Assembly: GCA_011390935.1 (NCBI GenBank)
Contig: JAABRL010000015.1
Location: forward strand, 38,820-86,805
Direction: 5' to 3'
DNA from: Gemmatimonas sp.
GTDB lineage: Bacteria > Gemmatimonadota > Gemmatimonadetes > Gemmatimonadales > Gemmatimonadaceae
Length of the DNA stretch: 47,986 nucleotides
Below the pieces are notes generated by a model. The model saw only the letters and a list, made by a program, of their open reading frames with translations, searched no databases and was not told the origin of the DNA. How positions within the stretch are numbered: the stretch's first letter is position 1; each line of letters opens with the position of its first letter. Below are positions 19,035 to 27,280 of the stretch, piece after piece. The translations under genes were made by a program, and so were the position numbers.

Positions 19035-20044
19035 CGAATAAACGCCGCGTGAACGATGCCGTGGTCGGTGCGACCGTGCTGGGCGTGCTGGTGGTGCTGA
19101 TCGGCGCGATTCTCTGGGTGAACCAGAGTTCGTTCGGCGATCGCAGCGACAAGGTGCTGGCACGCGCACGCGATGTCGGCGGCGTGAACCTCGGCAATCC
19201 GGTAGTCATTCGCGGCGTGAAGAGCGGCCGCGTGGATCAGATTGCCCTCGGTGACAACGGGTGGGTGGTCGTGCGCCTTGCACTCGACAAGGGCGCCGAG
19301 CTGCCGGCAGAACCGATTGCGCTGATGCAATCATCGAGTCTGTTCGGCGAGTGGCAGGTCACGGTCATGAGTGCAGAGGGCTTGCCGAACGATCGTGAGT
19401 TGCGCGCATCGATAGCGGAGGCGCGTGGTGCGTCCGACACGTTGCCTGGCGCACTGCTCCCCGACATCGCGCAACTCACCGCGGTCGCCGGTCGCATTGC
19501 CGGTGATGTGGCGGAAGTGGCCGAGCGTGTGCGCACCGCGTTCGATGACAGCGCCGCCATGGAGCTGCGCAGCACGATTCGCAGTGTCGCCGATGTGTCG
19601 TCCGAACTGCAGCGCACCGTGGCCACACAATCCCGCAATCTCGATGTGGTCGGCGCGGATGTGCAGCGCGGTGTCCGCGATCTCACGCTCGCCGCCGCAC
19701 TCATCGATTCCGTGGCGCGGCGCGTGGATGCGAGCACGAGTCGCGGTGAAATCGGCGCCATCGTGACCACCGTGCAGCAGGCCGCGGGTGAGCTGCTCAC
19801 CACGGCTCGCCAGCTGCGCACGCTCTCGGTGGACGTGGAACGCACGCAGGTGCGACTCGAGCGCGCCGTCGCGAACGCCGACTCCGTGTTCGCCAAGGTG
19901 AATCGTGGCAACGGCACCATGGGCCTGCTCGTGAACGACCCCGGCCTGTATCAGCAGAGTGACTCGCTCATGATCGAACTGCGAGCGCTGGTGGCCGACA
20001 TTCGCGCGAATCCTCGCAAGTATTTCAACCTGCGCATCTTCTGA
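19031..20044 (+). CDS. mlaD: MlaD/MCE-domain lipid-transport protein
   Basis: 337 residues: a short cytosolic start, one membrane anchor (about 8-30, VVGATVLGVLVVLIGAILWV), one MCE domain (about 38-118), then ~200 residues of helical, likely coiled-coil periplasmic sequence and the ending NPRKYFNLRIF that is common in such proteins. MCE domains form hexameric rings carrying lipid; the long helical tail suggests a needle- or tunnel-like reach toward the outer membrane. The start is a TTG at 19031 overlapping the mlaE stop (TTGA); GGGAGG lies eight bases upstream, which supports it over the GTG at 19049. Function with the preceding permease is well supported by order and overlap. Confidence 0.92.
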   Translation: MTNKRRVNDAVVGATVLGVLVVLIGAILWVNQSSFGDRSDKVLARARDVGGVNLGNPVVIRGVKSGRVDQIALGDNGWVVVRLALDKGAELPAEPIALMQSSSLFGEWQVTVMSAEGLPNDRELRASIAEARGASDTLPGALLPDIAQLTAVAGRIAGDVAEVAERVRTAFDDSAAMELRSTIRSVADVSSELQRTVATQSRNLDVVGADVQRGVRDLTLAAALIDSVARRVDASTSRGEIGAIVTTVQQAAGELLTTARQLRTLSVDVERTQVRLERAVANADSVFAKVNRGNGTMGLLVNDPGLYQQSDSLMIELRALVADIRANPRKYFNLRIF

Positions 20045-20047
20045 ACC

Positions 20048-21619
20048 GTGACGCTTCCTGATTCCGACCGCCTCGCGCAGGACATGCGGCCGTCGACACG
20101 ATCGGCCGCCGATGCGCTCGCGCGCTCTGAGCGTCGGTTTCGCCTCGCGGTGCAGGCGTCTGGCAGTCTCGTGTACGAGTGGCATCTCACCACGGGAGCG
20201 GTGGAGTGGTTCGGTGACGTGGACGCGTCGCTTGGACTGCCTCCGGGCGGATTGCCGCGCACGCTCGACGGTTGGGCCGAGGTGGTGCACCCGCACGACC
20301 GCGGCTTCGTGATGGCGACGATGACGGAAGCCGCACGCACGCGCGAGCCGTTCACCGTGTCGTATCGTGTCGTGCGGGCGGACGGATCGGTGGGCTATTG
20401 GCGCGAGCACGGCTTGGCGATGGCGGGCGACACGCCGAGCGAGACGGTGTTCATTGGCGCCTGCATGGATGTGACGACGCAGCGATTGAGCGACGATGCC
20501 GTACGGCAGACGCAGCGACTGGAAGCCATCGCGGCGCTCGCCGGTGGTATGGCGCACGACGTGAACAATCTGCTCAGCATCGTGAAGGGATATGGCGAGC
20601 TGTTGCGCGATGAACTCGATGGGCGCGTTGTTGGTCTGAACCTGCTCGATGAAGTCATGCAGGCCGTCGATCGCACGGGCTCGCTCACGCGTCACCTGCT
20701 CGCGTTCAGTCGTCGTCAGCTGCTGCGACTGCAGCCCGTGGCGCTCGGGCCGTGGGTGCGCACGCTCGAGCCGGCGTTGCGTGACCTGCTCGGCGAGCAC
20801 GTCACGTTTCGGGTGGAGGTCGCCGACGACATTCCCACCGTGATGCTCGACTGTACCGCGTTCGAGCAGGTGCTACGGCATCTCGCCACCAATGCGTGCG
20901 AAGCGATGCCGACTGGTGGTGCCGTGCAGCTGACGGTGCAGCGCAACGCGCGCGGTGACGCGCTCATCACGTTTCGCGATAGCGGTCGAGGCATCGCGTC
21001 CGACGTGGCGGGACGCATCTTCGAACCGTTCTTCACGACCAAATCCGAGGCACGCGGCGCCGGACTTGGTCTCTCGAGCGCGTTCGGCACCGTGCAGCAG
21101 CACGGCGGGACGCTCACGGTCGAGAGCGTGGAGGGCGCCGGCGCGACCTTCTTTCTGATGCTGCCCGCCGCGGTAGACGCGGCCGTCACTCCGACTCCCG
21201 AGGCGGCGGCGCCGCGCGCGTCGACGCAAGCGAACGGCGAGCTGGTGCTGGTGGTCGAAGACGATACCGTCTTCGCCATGCTCATGCGTCGACTGCTGCT
21301 GGACCTTGGGTACACCGTGATGCTCGCGGGCAGCGTGCAGGCGGCCATTCAGCAGGTCACGTCGTCTCCACGCCCCGTGCAGCTGGTGATCACCGATATG
21401 ATCATGCCGGGTGGTTCGGGCCGCGATCTCGCCAACTACATGGCGTTGTCCCATCCCACGGTGCCGGTGCTCTTCATGTCGGGGTACAGCGCGCGGCAGC
21501 TGGAGCGTACGGCGGCTGGCGGACCGGCGATTGGTGGACTGCTGGAGAAGCCGTTCACGCAGGACCGGCTGGCGCGCGCCGTGCAGGACGCGCTCGCGAC
21601 GGCACGTCCTGTCGGCTGA
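20048..21619 (+). CDS. Hybrid sensor histidine kinase (PAS-HisKA-HATPase-REC)
   Basis: 523 residues, no membrane segment, so cytosolic. A PAS fold (about 28-145, YRVVRADGSVGYWREHG and IGACMDVTTQ) is followed by a HisKA domain with phospho-acceptor His170 in GGMAHDVNNLL, an ATPase domain (N-box around Asn282 in LATNACEAM, DSGRGI, FFTTKSEARGAGLGLSSAFG), and a receiver domain (398-520) with acidic pair VVEDD and phospho-acceptor Asp450 in LVITDMIMPGGSG and conserved Lys in LLEKPF. A downstream phosphotransfer protein and regulator are not encoded nearby. The GTG start lies three bases after the mlaD stop with no own ribosome binding site, so translation is probably coupled to it. The kinase may report on lipid-transport or ion status. 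Confidence 0.93.
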   Translation: MTLPDSDRLAQDMRPSTRSAADALARSERRFRLAVQASGSLVYEWHLTTGAVEWFGDVDASLGLPPGGLPRTLDGWAEVVHPHDRGFVMATMTEAARTREPFTVSYRVVRADGSVGYWREHGLAMAGDTPSETVFIGACMDVTTQRLSDDAVRQTQRLEAIAALAGGMAHDVNNLLSIVKGYGELLRDELDGRVVGLNLLDEVMQAVDRTGSLTRHLLAFSRRQLLRLQPVALGPWVRTLEPALRDLLGEHVTFRVEVADDIPTVMLDCTAFEQVLRHLATNACEAMPTGGAVQLTVQRNARGDALITFRDSGRGIASDVAGRIFEPFFTTKSEARGAGLGLSSAFGTVQQHGGTLTVESVEGAGATFFLMLPAAVDAAVTPTPEAAAPRASTQANGELVLVVEDDTVFAMLMRRLLLDLGYTVMLAGSVQAAIQQVTSSPRPVQLVITDMIMPGGSGRDLANYMALSHPTVPVLFMSGYSARQLERTAAGGPAIGGLLEKPFTQDRLARAVQDALATARPVG

Positions 21620-21643
21620 GCCGCGGCTTAGCAGAGCAGCGGC

Positions 21644-22969
21644 CTACCGGAAGCTGAGGCGCGTTACGCCGCGCGCGTGCCGCAACCGCAGGCCGAGGTC
21701 GGTGCCCGCGGCGTCGCGCACAATCGCCACACGCTCCACCTGCGCGTCCTCGTGGGCCAGATGGCCGTCGGTGCCGTTGCCGTTGCGTTCGAGCAGCATG
21801 CGCACCTTCAGGGAGCCGCGTTCGCTGCTCGCCCCTGAGAACATCAGATCGGCCGCGACCGGGCGGAGCGCCGTGGCTTCGGGCCCGATCTCGAGCAACG
21901 CCTCGCGGCCCGTGTTGAGTCGCGAAAACGCATCGAGCATGCTGGGCCAGGCGAGCGGATCCTCACTCGATTCGACGCGAGCGCCTTCCGGTGCAAGGCC
22001 GGCGGGACCCGCCACCAGCGGTGCCGGCGCGGCGAGCGTGGCGATGCGCGTATTGCGAATCACCCGCGTCGCCACCGAGCCCACCAGCAGTCGGTCCAGA
22101 ACGCCATGGCGCTGTGTGCCGATGCCGAGCAGGTCGGCGCCGGACTGCTGCGCGTACGCGAGCAGCGCCGGTGCCGGGTCGCCGCGGACGGTGACCGTTT
22201 CCACCGTGACGCCGCTCGGCGCATCGAGCTGTTCGACGGCGTCGGTGAAAAGCGGGGTGAGCGTGCGGCCATACTCCTGATCCCAGGCGCGCCAGTCGGC
22301 GCTGGGGTGATCGAAGCGCGGGCGCACGTGCACCAGCGTGACGCGGCCGGCGTCCCCGACGAGGCGTACCGCCAGCTTCGCGGCGCGCAGGCTGGCCGGG
22401 GAGAAGTCCATGCCGACCACGGCGTGTCGAGGGAACGGCGTGAATGCGGTGCCGACGGCAAGCACCGGCACCCGGGCCCGCCGGAGTGTCGCCAGCGTGG
22501 TTTCTGTGCCAAGCAACCGGTCAAGCGGGTTGTGGCGACCGATGCCCATGACCAGCAGACTCGCCCCGCGACGCTCCGCCTCGATGGCGAGCGTCTCGGG
22601 CGGCGCGCCGAGCAGCACGTCCACACGCCAGTCCGGGTCACCGGTGGAGGCGATGGACACGGAGCGACGCACATCGTCGAGCATGCTGCGCTGCCGCATG
22701 GCATCGAGTTCGGGCGCGGCAATGACACCGCCGCCGACGGCGGGCGCGAGGGGCGTGGGCTCACAGACGCCCAGCACATCAATGCGCGCGTCCAACGACG
22801 CGGCGGCGACGCGAGCGGCGTTGAAGAGGGCGTCCGCGAACGGGGCACCGTCACACGCGACCAGCACCGGACCAGCCGGCCGTCGGCGCACCGCCGGTGC
22901 GGGGGTGCTGTAGTCTCCAACGACGGCCTGACCCGATGGATCAGTGCGAGATGGTAACTGCGATATCAT
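21644..22969 (-). CDS. Universal stress protein with C-terminal DUF5335-like domain
   Basis: 441 residues. Two Usp folds (about 30-175 and 178-300; VMGIGRHNPLDRLLGTE and LGIGTQRHGVLDRLLVGS are the nucleotide-binding stretches) are followed by ~125 residues resembling the small DUF5335 proteins (WPSMLDAFSRLNTGREALLEI near the domain start, ending LRHARGVTRLSFR). That assignment is from memory of the family pattern and is tentative. The frame could begin at 23083, but the ATG at 22969 has GGGAGG eight bases upstream, a clear ribosome binding site. It converges on the histidine kinase gene with a 24-base gap and lies 174 bases downstream of the phospholipase D gene; nothing is seen in that gap. 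Confidence 0.88.
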   Translation of the reverse strand: MISQLPSRTDPSGQAVVGDYSTPAPAVRRRPAGPVLVACDGAPFADALFNAARVAAASLDARIDVLGVCEPTPLAPAVGGGVIAAPELDAMRQRSMLDDVRRSVSIASTGDPDWRVDVLLGAPPETLAIEAERRGASLLVMGIGRHNPLDRLLGTETTLATLRRARVPVLAVGTAFTPFPRHAVVGMDFSPASLRAAKLAVRLVGDAGRVTLVHVRPRFDHPSADWRAWDQEYGRTLTPLFTDAVEQLDAPSGVTVETVTVRGDPAPALLAYAQQSGADLLGIGTQRHGVLDRLLVGSVATRVIRNTRIATLAAPAPLVAGPAGLAPEGARVESSEDPLAWPSMLDAFSRLNTGREALLEIGPEATALRPVAADLMFSGASSERGSLKVRMLLERNGNGTDGHLAHEDAQVERVAIVRDAAGTDLGLRLRHARGVTRLSFR

Positions 22970-23143
22970 TGGCGAGACCTCCCGGGCGAGCCGCGGGTGC
23001 GCGCCGGCCGCCGCGACCGGTTCCACCCACATGGGCTGTAGAGTCGGCATGGGGACAGCCGCCAACCATCGGGAGATATCCACCGACGTTGTCGGGGGAA
23101 CGCCGACTGACCGCGACGCGCTGAGGACAGCGAGCCACTCCGC

Positions 23144-24436
23144 TCAGAGCAACACGCGCAGGCTCCGCGCCATGGCGTCCCCCACGCGGTGCCACATGCC
23201 ACGCGCCTGCCACGTGGCCAGCACGATCTCGGTGGACTCGGCAAGATCGGCTTCGAAGTGCTGCTCCATGGTACGCGCGGTGGCGTCGTCGCTCAGCAGC
23301 AGATTGCACTCCGCGTTGAACCAGAGCGATCGGAAGTCGAGGTTCGCACTGCCGATCACGGCGAGGTGTCCGTCACACACCATCGTCTTGGCGTGCAGGA
23401 TGCAGGGCGCGTATTCGAAGATCCGCACCCCACCGCGCAGCAGACGGGCGTAGGCCCCGTGGGCGGCGTGGCGCAGCAGTGGGACATCGGTGCGTCCGGG
23501 CAGGAGCAGGCGCACGTCGACGCCTCGCTGCGCCGCGTCGATCAGGATGTACAGGCCCCCGTCGGGCGGGGCGAAATAGGGCGTCGTGATCCACAGCCGT
23601 TCGCGGGCCGCCCCCACCAGCGAGGCCAGCACCGAGATGGACTCTGGCTGGCCGCGTCCCGGGCGCCCGTCGAGAATGAGCACCCCCGGCTGCTCCTCGG
23701 GGAGCGTGTCGCGGCTGATGGTGCGCGTGACCGGGGACACCCCGGGAATCGGCTCGCCACCAGCCCGCTGCCACCCTTCGGCGAACACCGACGCCAGCTC
23801 GGGCACCACGGCACCCGTTACGCGTGCGAACGAGTCGCGGAATGCCGTGTGCAGCGGACGACCGGTCGACCCGTACTCCTCACCGATGTTCATGCCGCCG
23901 GCGAACGCGATGGCCCGGTCCACCACGATGATCTTGCGATGGTCACGTCGCCACGCGTGCAGCGGGGAGTGCCACCACGGATGGAAGAGGCGCACCGAAA
24001 TGCCGGCGGCCTCGAGGGCGCGCCAGTACGCGCGCGATGTCCCATGGGAGCCCAAGGCATCCGCCAGCACGCGCACCTGCACGCCACGCTCGACCGCGTG
24101 TGTCATGGCGCGACGCATGCGCTCACCGATCCGATCGTCGCGCAGAATGTACGTCTCCAGCAGCACGTCGCTGACCGACGCGTCGATGGCCGCGATGATC
24201 GCGTCGAAGGTCTCGGCGCCATCCTCGAAGACGTCGATCTCTCCCAGCCCGTGCCAGGGCGAGCCATCGATCTGCTGCACGAGGGCGCGAAAGGCGGGAT
24301 CACGCACGCCCAACGACAGGGTGCGCGCATACGCCCACGCCCGGTCCGCGTGCAGGGCTCGCGGCAGCTCGTGCCGGAGCAGCGGGCGGAGCCGGCGCAC
24401 GGGACGCGGCGCACGGGGGGCTGGGGAGATCGCCAT
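23144..24436 (-). CDS. Phospholipase D family protein, cardiolipin synthase-like
   Basis: 430 residues with two HxKxxxxD motifs: His166-Lys168-Asp173 in DHRKIIVVD and His348-Lys350-Asp355 in LHAKTMVCD, each followed by the usual Gly/Asn stretch (GGMNIG, GSANLD). This paired arrangement is that of bacterial cardiolipin synthases, which join two phosphatidylglycerols through a phosphohistidine intermediate. There is no N-terminal membrane segment, as in the ClsB type, but an arginine-rich start that could bind membrane surface. A different phosphatidyl transfer is possible. Divergent from the small membrane protein gene at 24533 across 96 bases in which I see no clear signal. Confidence 0.9.
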   Translation of the reverse strand: MAISPAPRAPRPVRRLRPLLRHELPRALHADRAWAYARTLSLGVRDPAFRALVQQIDGSPWHGLGEIDVFEDGAETFDAIIAAIDASVSDVLLETYILRDDRIGERMRRAMTHAVERGVQVRVLADALGSHGTSRAYWRALEAAGISVRLFHPWWHSPLHAWRRDHRKIIVVDRAIAFAGGMNIGEEYGSTGRPLHTAFRDSFARVTGAVVPELASVFAEGWQRAGGEPIPGVSPVTRTISRDTLPEEQPGVLILDGRPGRGQPESISVLASLVGAARERLWITTPYFAPPDGGLYILIDAAQRGVDVRLLLPGRTDVPLLRHAAHGAYARLLRGGVRIFEYAPCILHAKTMVCDGHLAVIGSANLDFRSLWFNAECNLLLSDDATARTMEQHFEADLAESTEIVLATWQARGMWHRVGDAMARSLRVLL

Positions 24437-24532
24437 CTATCGGTGCGATGAATCTATCGCTAGCCTCCGCTCGTCGTATTCGTGGCGCATCGCACCGGTG
24501 CGCCCGTTTTGTCCGACCGCCTCCAACTTTCG

Positions 24533-24889
24533 ATGACCGCCATCGGCCGCCTGATCGCCAACGCCGCTGCCCTCTGGGTTGCCTCGTACCTGCTCGCCGG
24601 CATCTCCTACATCGGGTCGTGGCCCGGCCTGCTTGGCGTCGCGCTCGTGTTCGGCGTGGTCAACACGTTCATCGCGCCGGTGCTCAAAGTGCTGTCCTTG
24701 CCGGTGCAGGTGCTCACGCTCGGGCTGTTCACGTTCGTGATCAATGCGTTCATGCTCATGCTCACGGGCTGGCTCGCCACGCGCGTGGGCATTCAGTTCA
24801 CGGTAGACGGATTTGTGCCGGCGCTACTCGGATCGCTGATCGTCAGCGTGGTGAGCGGCATTCTCAGTCTTCTGCTCACGGACGATTGA
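24533..24889 (+). CDS. Small four-helix membrane protein (phage-holin-like superfamily, PF04020 type)
   Basis: 118 residues, four hydrophobic helices, with GVVNTFIAPVLKVLSLPVQVLTLGLFTFVINAF-type sequence (about residues 42-74) characteristic of this widespread bacterial family. It is labelled holin-like only by distant similarity; it is chromosomal, with no phage genes around, and its function is unknown. The open frame can start at a GTG at 24482, but the ATG at 24533 fits the family N-terminus. The last 66 bases overlap the 3' end of the convergent potassium channel gene. Confidence 0.83.
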   Translation: MTAIGRLIANAAALWVASYLLAGISYIGSWPGLLGVALVFGVVNTFIAPVLKVLSLPVQVLTLGLFTFVINAFMLMLTGWLATRVGIQFTVDGFVPALLGSLIVSVVSGILSLLLTDD

Positions 24890-25651
24890 GGCGACGTCGC
24901 GGCTGAGGCGTGCGACATCGTCGCGCAGCGCGGCGATGGCGTCGTGCAGATCGGGCGGCGTCGGGGCTGGATGCTCCTGCTCCTTCTGTCGAGGGCCGAG
25001 CAGCGCAGACGCGAGCAAGCCAGCCATCAGGCCAAACGTGCCCACGCCGCCGAGCATGAGCAGGGCGCCCACCACGCGCCCGCCTGCGGTGACGGGCGCG
25101 TGGTCTCCATACCCAACGGTGGTGATCGTGGAGAGCGCCCACCAGAGCGCATCGCCGGCCTGGTTGATGTTCCCCGTACCTCGCTCGAACTCCAGCACCG
25201 CCACCGATCCAGCGAGCACGAGCACGGTGCACGCAAAGGCGGCGGTGAGCAACGCATTCTGCCGCGGATGATCACGCAGCTGGCGTCCGAGTTGGCGCGA
25301 CAGCATCAACACGCGAATCACCCGCACGATGCGCAGTACACGGGCGACGCGGGCGGCGCGCAGTGCGTCGATGGCGGGGATGCTGCTCAGCAGGTCGAGC
25401 CACCCAGTCGTTCGCAGATACTGCCAGCGGTTGTCGGCGCGACGCACGCTGCGCACGAAATCAGCGAAGAACACGGCGCATAGCGCGTTATCTGCCCACT
25501 GCACCAGCCGCACGGTTTCGCTGCTCACCGGGGCAACGTACTGCAGCACGAGCAACGTCACGGCGAGGAGGGAGAACCCCAGCACCAGCAACTCGTACCC
25601 GGCGTGATCACGTGGCGGAGGGGTGGGCGCGGCCGCGGCCGCTGCTTCCAT
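24824..25651 (-). CDS. Voltage-gated potassium channel, six-helix type
   Basis: 275 residues. The selectivity filter TTVGYGD is at 177-183 between S5 and S6. The S4 voltage sensor carries six arginines at exact three-residue intervals (Arg98, 101, 104, 107, 110, 113), as in Kv channels. S1-S3 lie at about 19-90. A hydrophilic C-terminal tail (220-275) with a heptad-like DDVARLSRDVASIVREQ could form a coiled coil for tetramer assembly. The chosen ATG is at 25651; a GTG at 25669, seven bases past the exonuclease stop, is an alternative. The gene follows the exonuclease gene on the same strand but a functional link is not evident. Its 3' end overlaps the convergent membrane protein gene. Confidence 0.9.
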   Translation of the reverse strand: MEAAAAAAPTPPPRDHAGYELLVLGFSLLAVTLLVLQYVAPVSSETVRLVQWADNALCAVFFADFVRSVRRADNRWQYLRTTGWLDLLSSIPAIDALRAARVARVLRIVRVIRVLMLSRQLGRQLRDHPRQNALLTAAFACTVLVLAGSVAVLEFERGTGNINQAGDALWWALSTITTVGYGDHAPVTAGGRVVGALLMLGGVGTFGLMAGLLASALLGPRQKEQEHPAPTPPDLHDAIAALRDDVARLSRDVASIVREQKTENAAHHADDQRSE

Positions 25652-25676
25652 GCCAGGCAAGACGGTCACCGCGCGC

Positions 25677-26561
25677 TCAGCTCCAGCGACGCTTGAGATC
25701 CACCTTCTCCACCTGGGCCTTTCCACGGCCGTTGGTGTACACCGCGGTCCGCAGCCACTCCTGCTCGGCCGCGAGCTCCGACTCGGGGATCTCCTTGCAC
25801 CACGTCTTCGGTGGCACCGCCTCATTGCCGTTCCACCGATAGCCGCGCCCGCGCAGCGCGTCCTTCGTCTCGAACGGGCTCTGCACGGCACACACGCGCA
25901 CGCGCGCTGTGCGACAGCTCTCGAGCAGCTTCTTCATGGGGATCGTGCCATCGCCCGTGGGTGTGGCGAGCAGTGCAAGCGTCGCTCGACAGTCGTCAAC
26001 CGCGCGGTGTCCGTCAAAAAACGCACCCAGATGCCGATAGGTGAGGAACTCGAGCGAATGAGAGCCGATGCCAAGCGCGCGCCAGTCGATATCGCGTTGC
26101 GTGCAGCCCCAGTGCACTTCACGGAACGCGGGCAGTCGGCGCTCGATGAACGGCCGATCGAAACCGGCGTTGTGCGCGAGCACGATGCCCACACCGTCGA
26201 GCAGCGACTGCACGCGCGCGTCGTCAATGCGCTGCCCGCGCACCATGTCGTCGGTAATGCCGGTGAGCTCCACGATCTCCGCCGGAATCGGACGCCCCGG
26301 ATCCTCGAGCAGTGACTCGGCCGCAACGACTTCGACCGGTTGCCCGGTGATCGCATCGTACGTGAAGCGCAACAGGCCGAGTTCAATGATGACATCACTC
26401 GGCTTGTCGATGCCCGTGGTTTCCACATCTACCACGAGCGCGTGCCTGAGCTGATGCGACGGGGACGACGGGACGAAGCGTTCGACCGGCACGAGTCGTC
26501 GCAGCACGCGATAGTCGTCGTGCCGCTCGAGCGCGGCGGCCAACGCCTCCGGCTCGGTCAT
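25677..26561 (-). CDS. DEDDh-family 3'-5' exonuclease
   Basis: 294 residues. The five metal-binding/catalytic positions are visible: Asp45 and Glu47 in DVETTG, Asp135 in HNAGFDRPF, and His185 and Asp190 in HRAVDD. This is the DNA polymerase III epsilon-like exonuclease fold. A C-terminal part (about 215-294) with SPFETKDALRGRGYRWN and TWCKEI looks like a small extra module with a Gly-x-x-Trp pattern, seen in some stand-alone epsilon-like exonucleases. The start ATG overlaps the stop of the unknown gene upstream (ATGA), so the two are coupled. Located downstream of recBCD, it may take part in DNA repair, but substrate is unknown. Confidence 0.9.
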   Translation of the reverse strand: MTEPEALAAALERHDDYRVLRRLVPVERFVPSSPSHQLRHALVVDVETTGIDKPSDVIIELGLLRFTYDAITGQPVEVVAAESLLEDPGRPIPAEIVELTGITDDMVRGQRIDDARVQSLLDGVGIVLAHNAGFDRPFIERRLPAFREVHWGCTQRDIDWRALGIGSHSLEFLTYRHLGAFFDGHRAVDDCRATLALLATPTGDGTIPMKKLLESCRTARVRVCAVQSPFETKDALRGRGYRWNGNEAVPPKTWCKEIPESELAAEQEWLRTAVYTNGRGKAQVEKVDLKRRWS

Positions 26562-27166
26562 GACAGCAGAATGCCGAACGGGTCATCGCTCGCATCGAGC
26601 ACGATGCGCGGCAACCCGAAGAGCGACGACTCGCCGTCGCGCAGGGCCCGGTCGTACTCCGGTCCGTCGTGCAGATAGGCACGCGCCATTTCGGGCATGC
26701 CGCTGTTGCGCAGGAAGGTTACTTCACCCGCGACGCGCAACGCATCCCACGCATCGGAGAGCGCAGCATACACCGGTGACTCCTCGGTCCACTGCGCTTC
26801 ATCGAACGCCTCGGTGCCATACCCGGGCGCGGGGCGCGCTTCGTCCTCGAGGCGGTCGGCCAGGTGGTCGCTCAGTGTCTGCAGCTGCGGATCGGCGGAG
26901 ATCTCGGCGAGCAGCGCCATCAGGAACCACCGTTCATCGGTGCTGAACGCACCAGCGCGCGTTCGCGCGAGATACTCGATCGCGGCCTCCACGGCAGCGG
27001 GGGCGTCGTACAGCTCGTCCTCCCAGCGCTCGAAGGCCTCGCGGGCGGCGGGGGTGCCGCGACGCTCCTCAATGGCACGCAGACGCGCGAGCGCATCGCG
27101 ACCACCGGCGGAGGGCGAACGCAGGGAGCGGGCGGGACGAGTTGAGCGCGAAGCACGGCGAGACAT
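26558..27166 (-). CDS. Hypothetical protein, 202 residues
   Basis: I do not recognise the family. The start is basic and disordered (RRASRSTRPARSLR), then comes an acidic, alpha-helical body with many Ala, Glu and Trp (AAREAFERWEDELYD, RWFLMALLAEISADPQLQTL, ESPVYAALSDAWDAL) and the ending FGLPRIVLDASDDPFGILLS. No membrane segment or signal peptide. It overlaps the exonuclease start by ATGA and lies 114 bases after recD on the same strand, which suggests a DNA repair partner, but that is guilt by association only. The 114-base gap (27167-27280) shows no gene. Confidence 0.75.
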   Translation of the reverse strand: MSRRASRSTRPARSLRSPSAGGRDALARLRAIEERRGTPAAREAFERWEDELYDAPAAVEAAIEYLARTRAGAFSTDERWFLMALLAEISADPQLQTLSDHLADRLEDEARPAPGYGTEAFDEAQWTEESPVYAALSDAWDALRVAGEVTFLRNSGMPEMARAYLHDGPEYDRALRDGESSLFGLPRIVLDASDDPFGILLS

Positions 27167-27280
27167 GAGACGACCGGAGGTGAGCGTGAGACGACGACGG
27201 CTTGACTGGCACGGTGGGACACGGACCGCACCACCCGAACGAATGATGCCGAACGGACCGATCCGGCGCGACTTGCCGTG

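Noticed and set aside
24533..24889. Prophage remnant because of a holin-like protein
   Set aside because: The family is common on chromosomes, and no lysin, tail or integrase genes are near.
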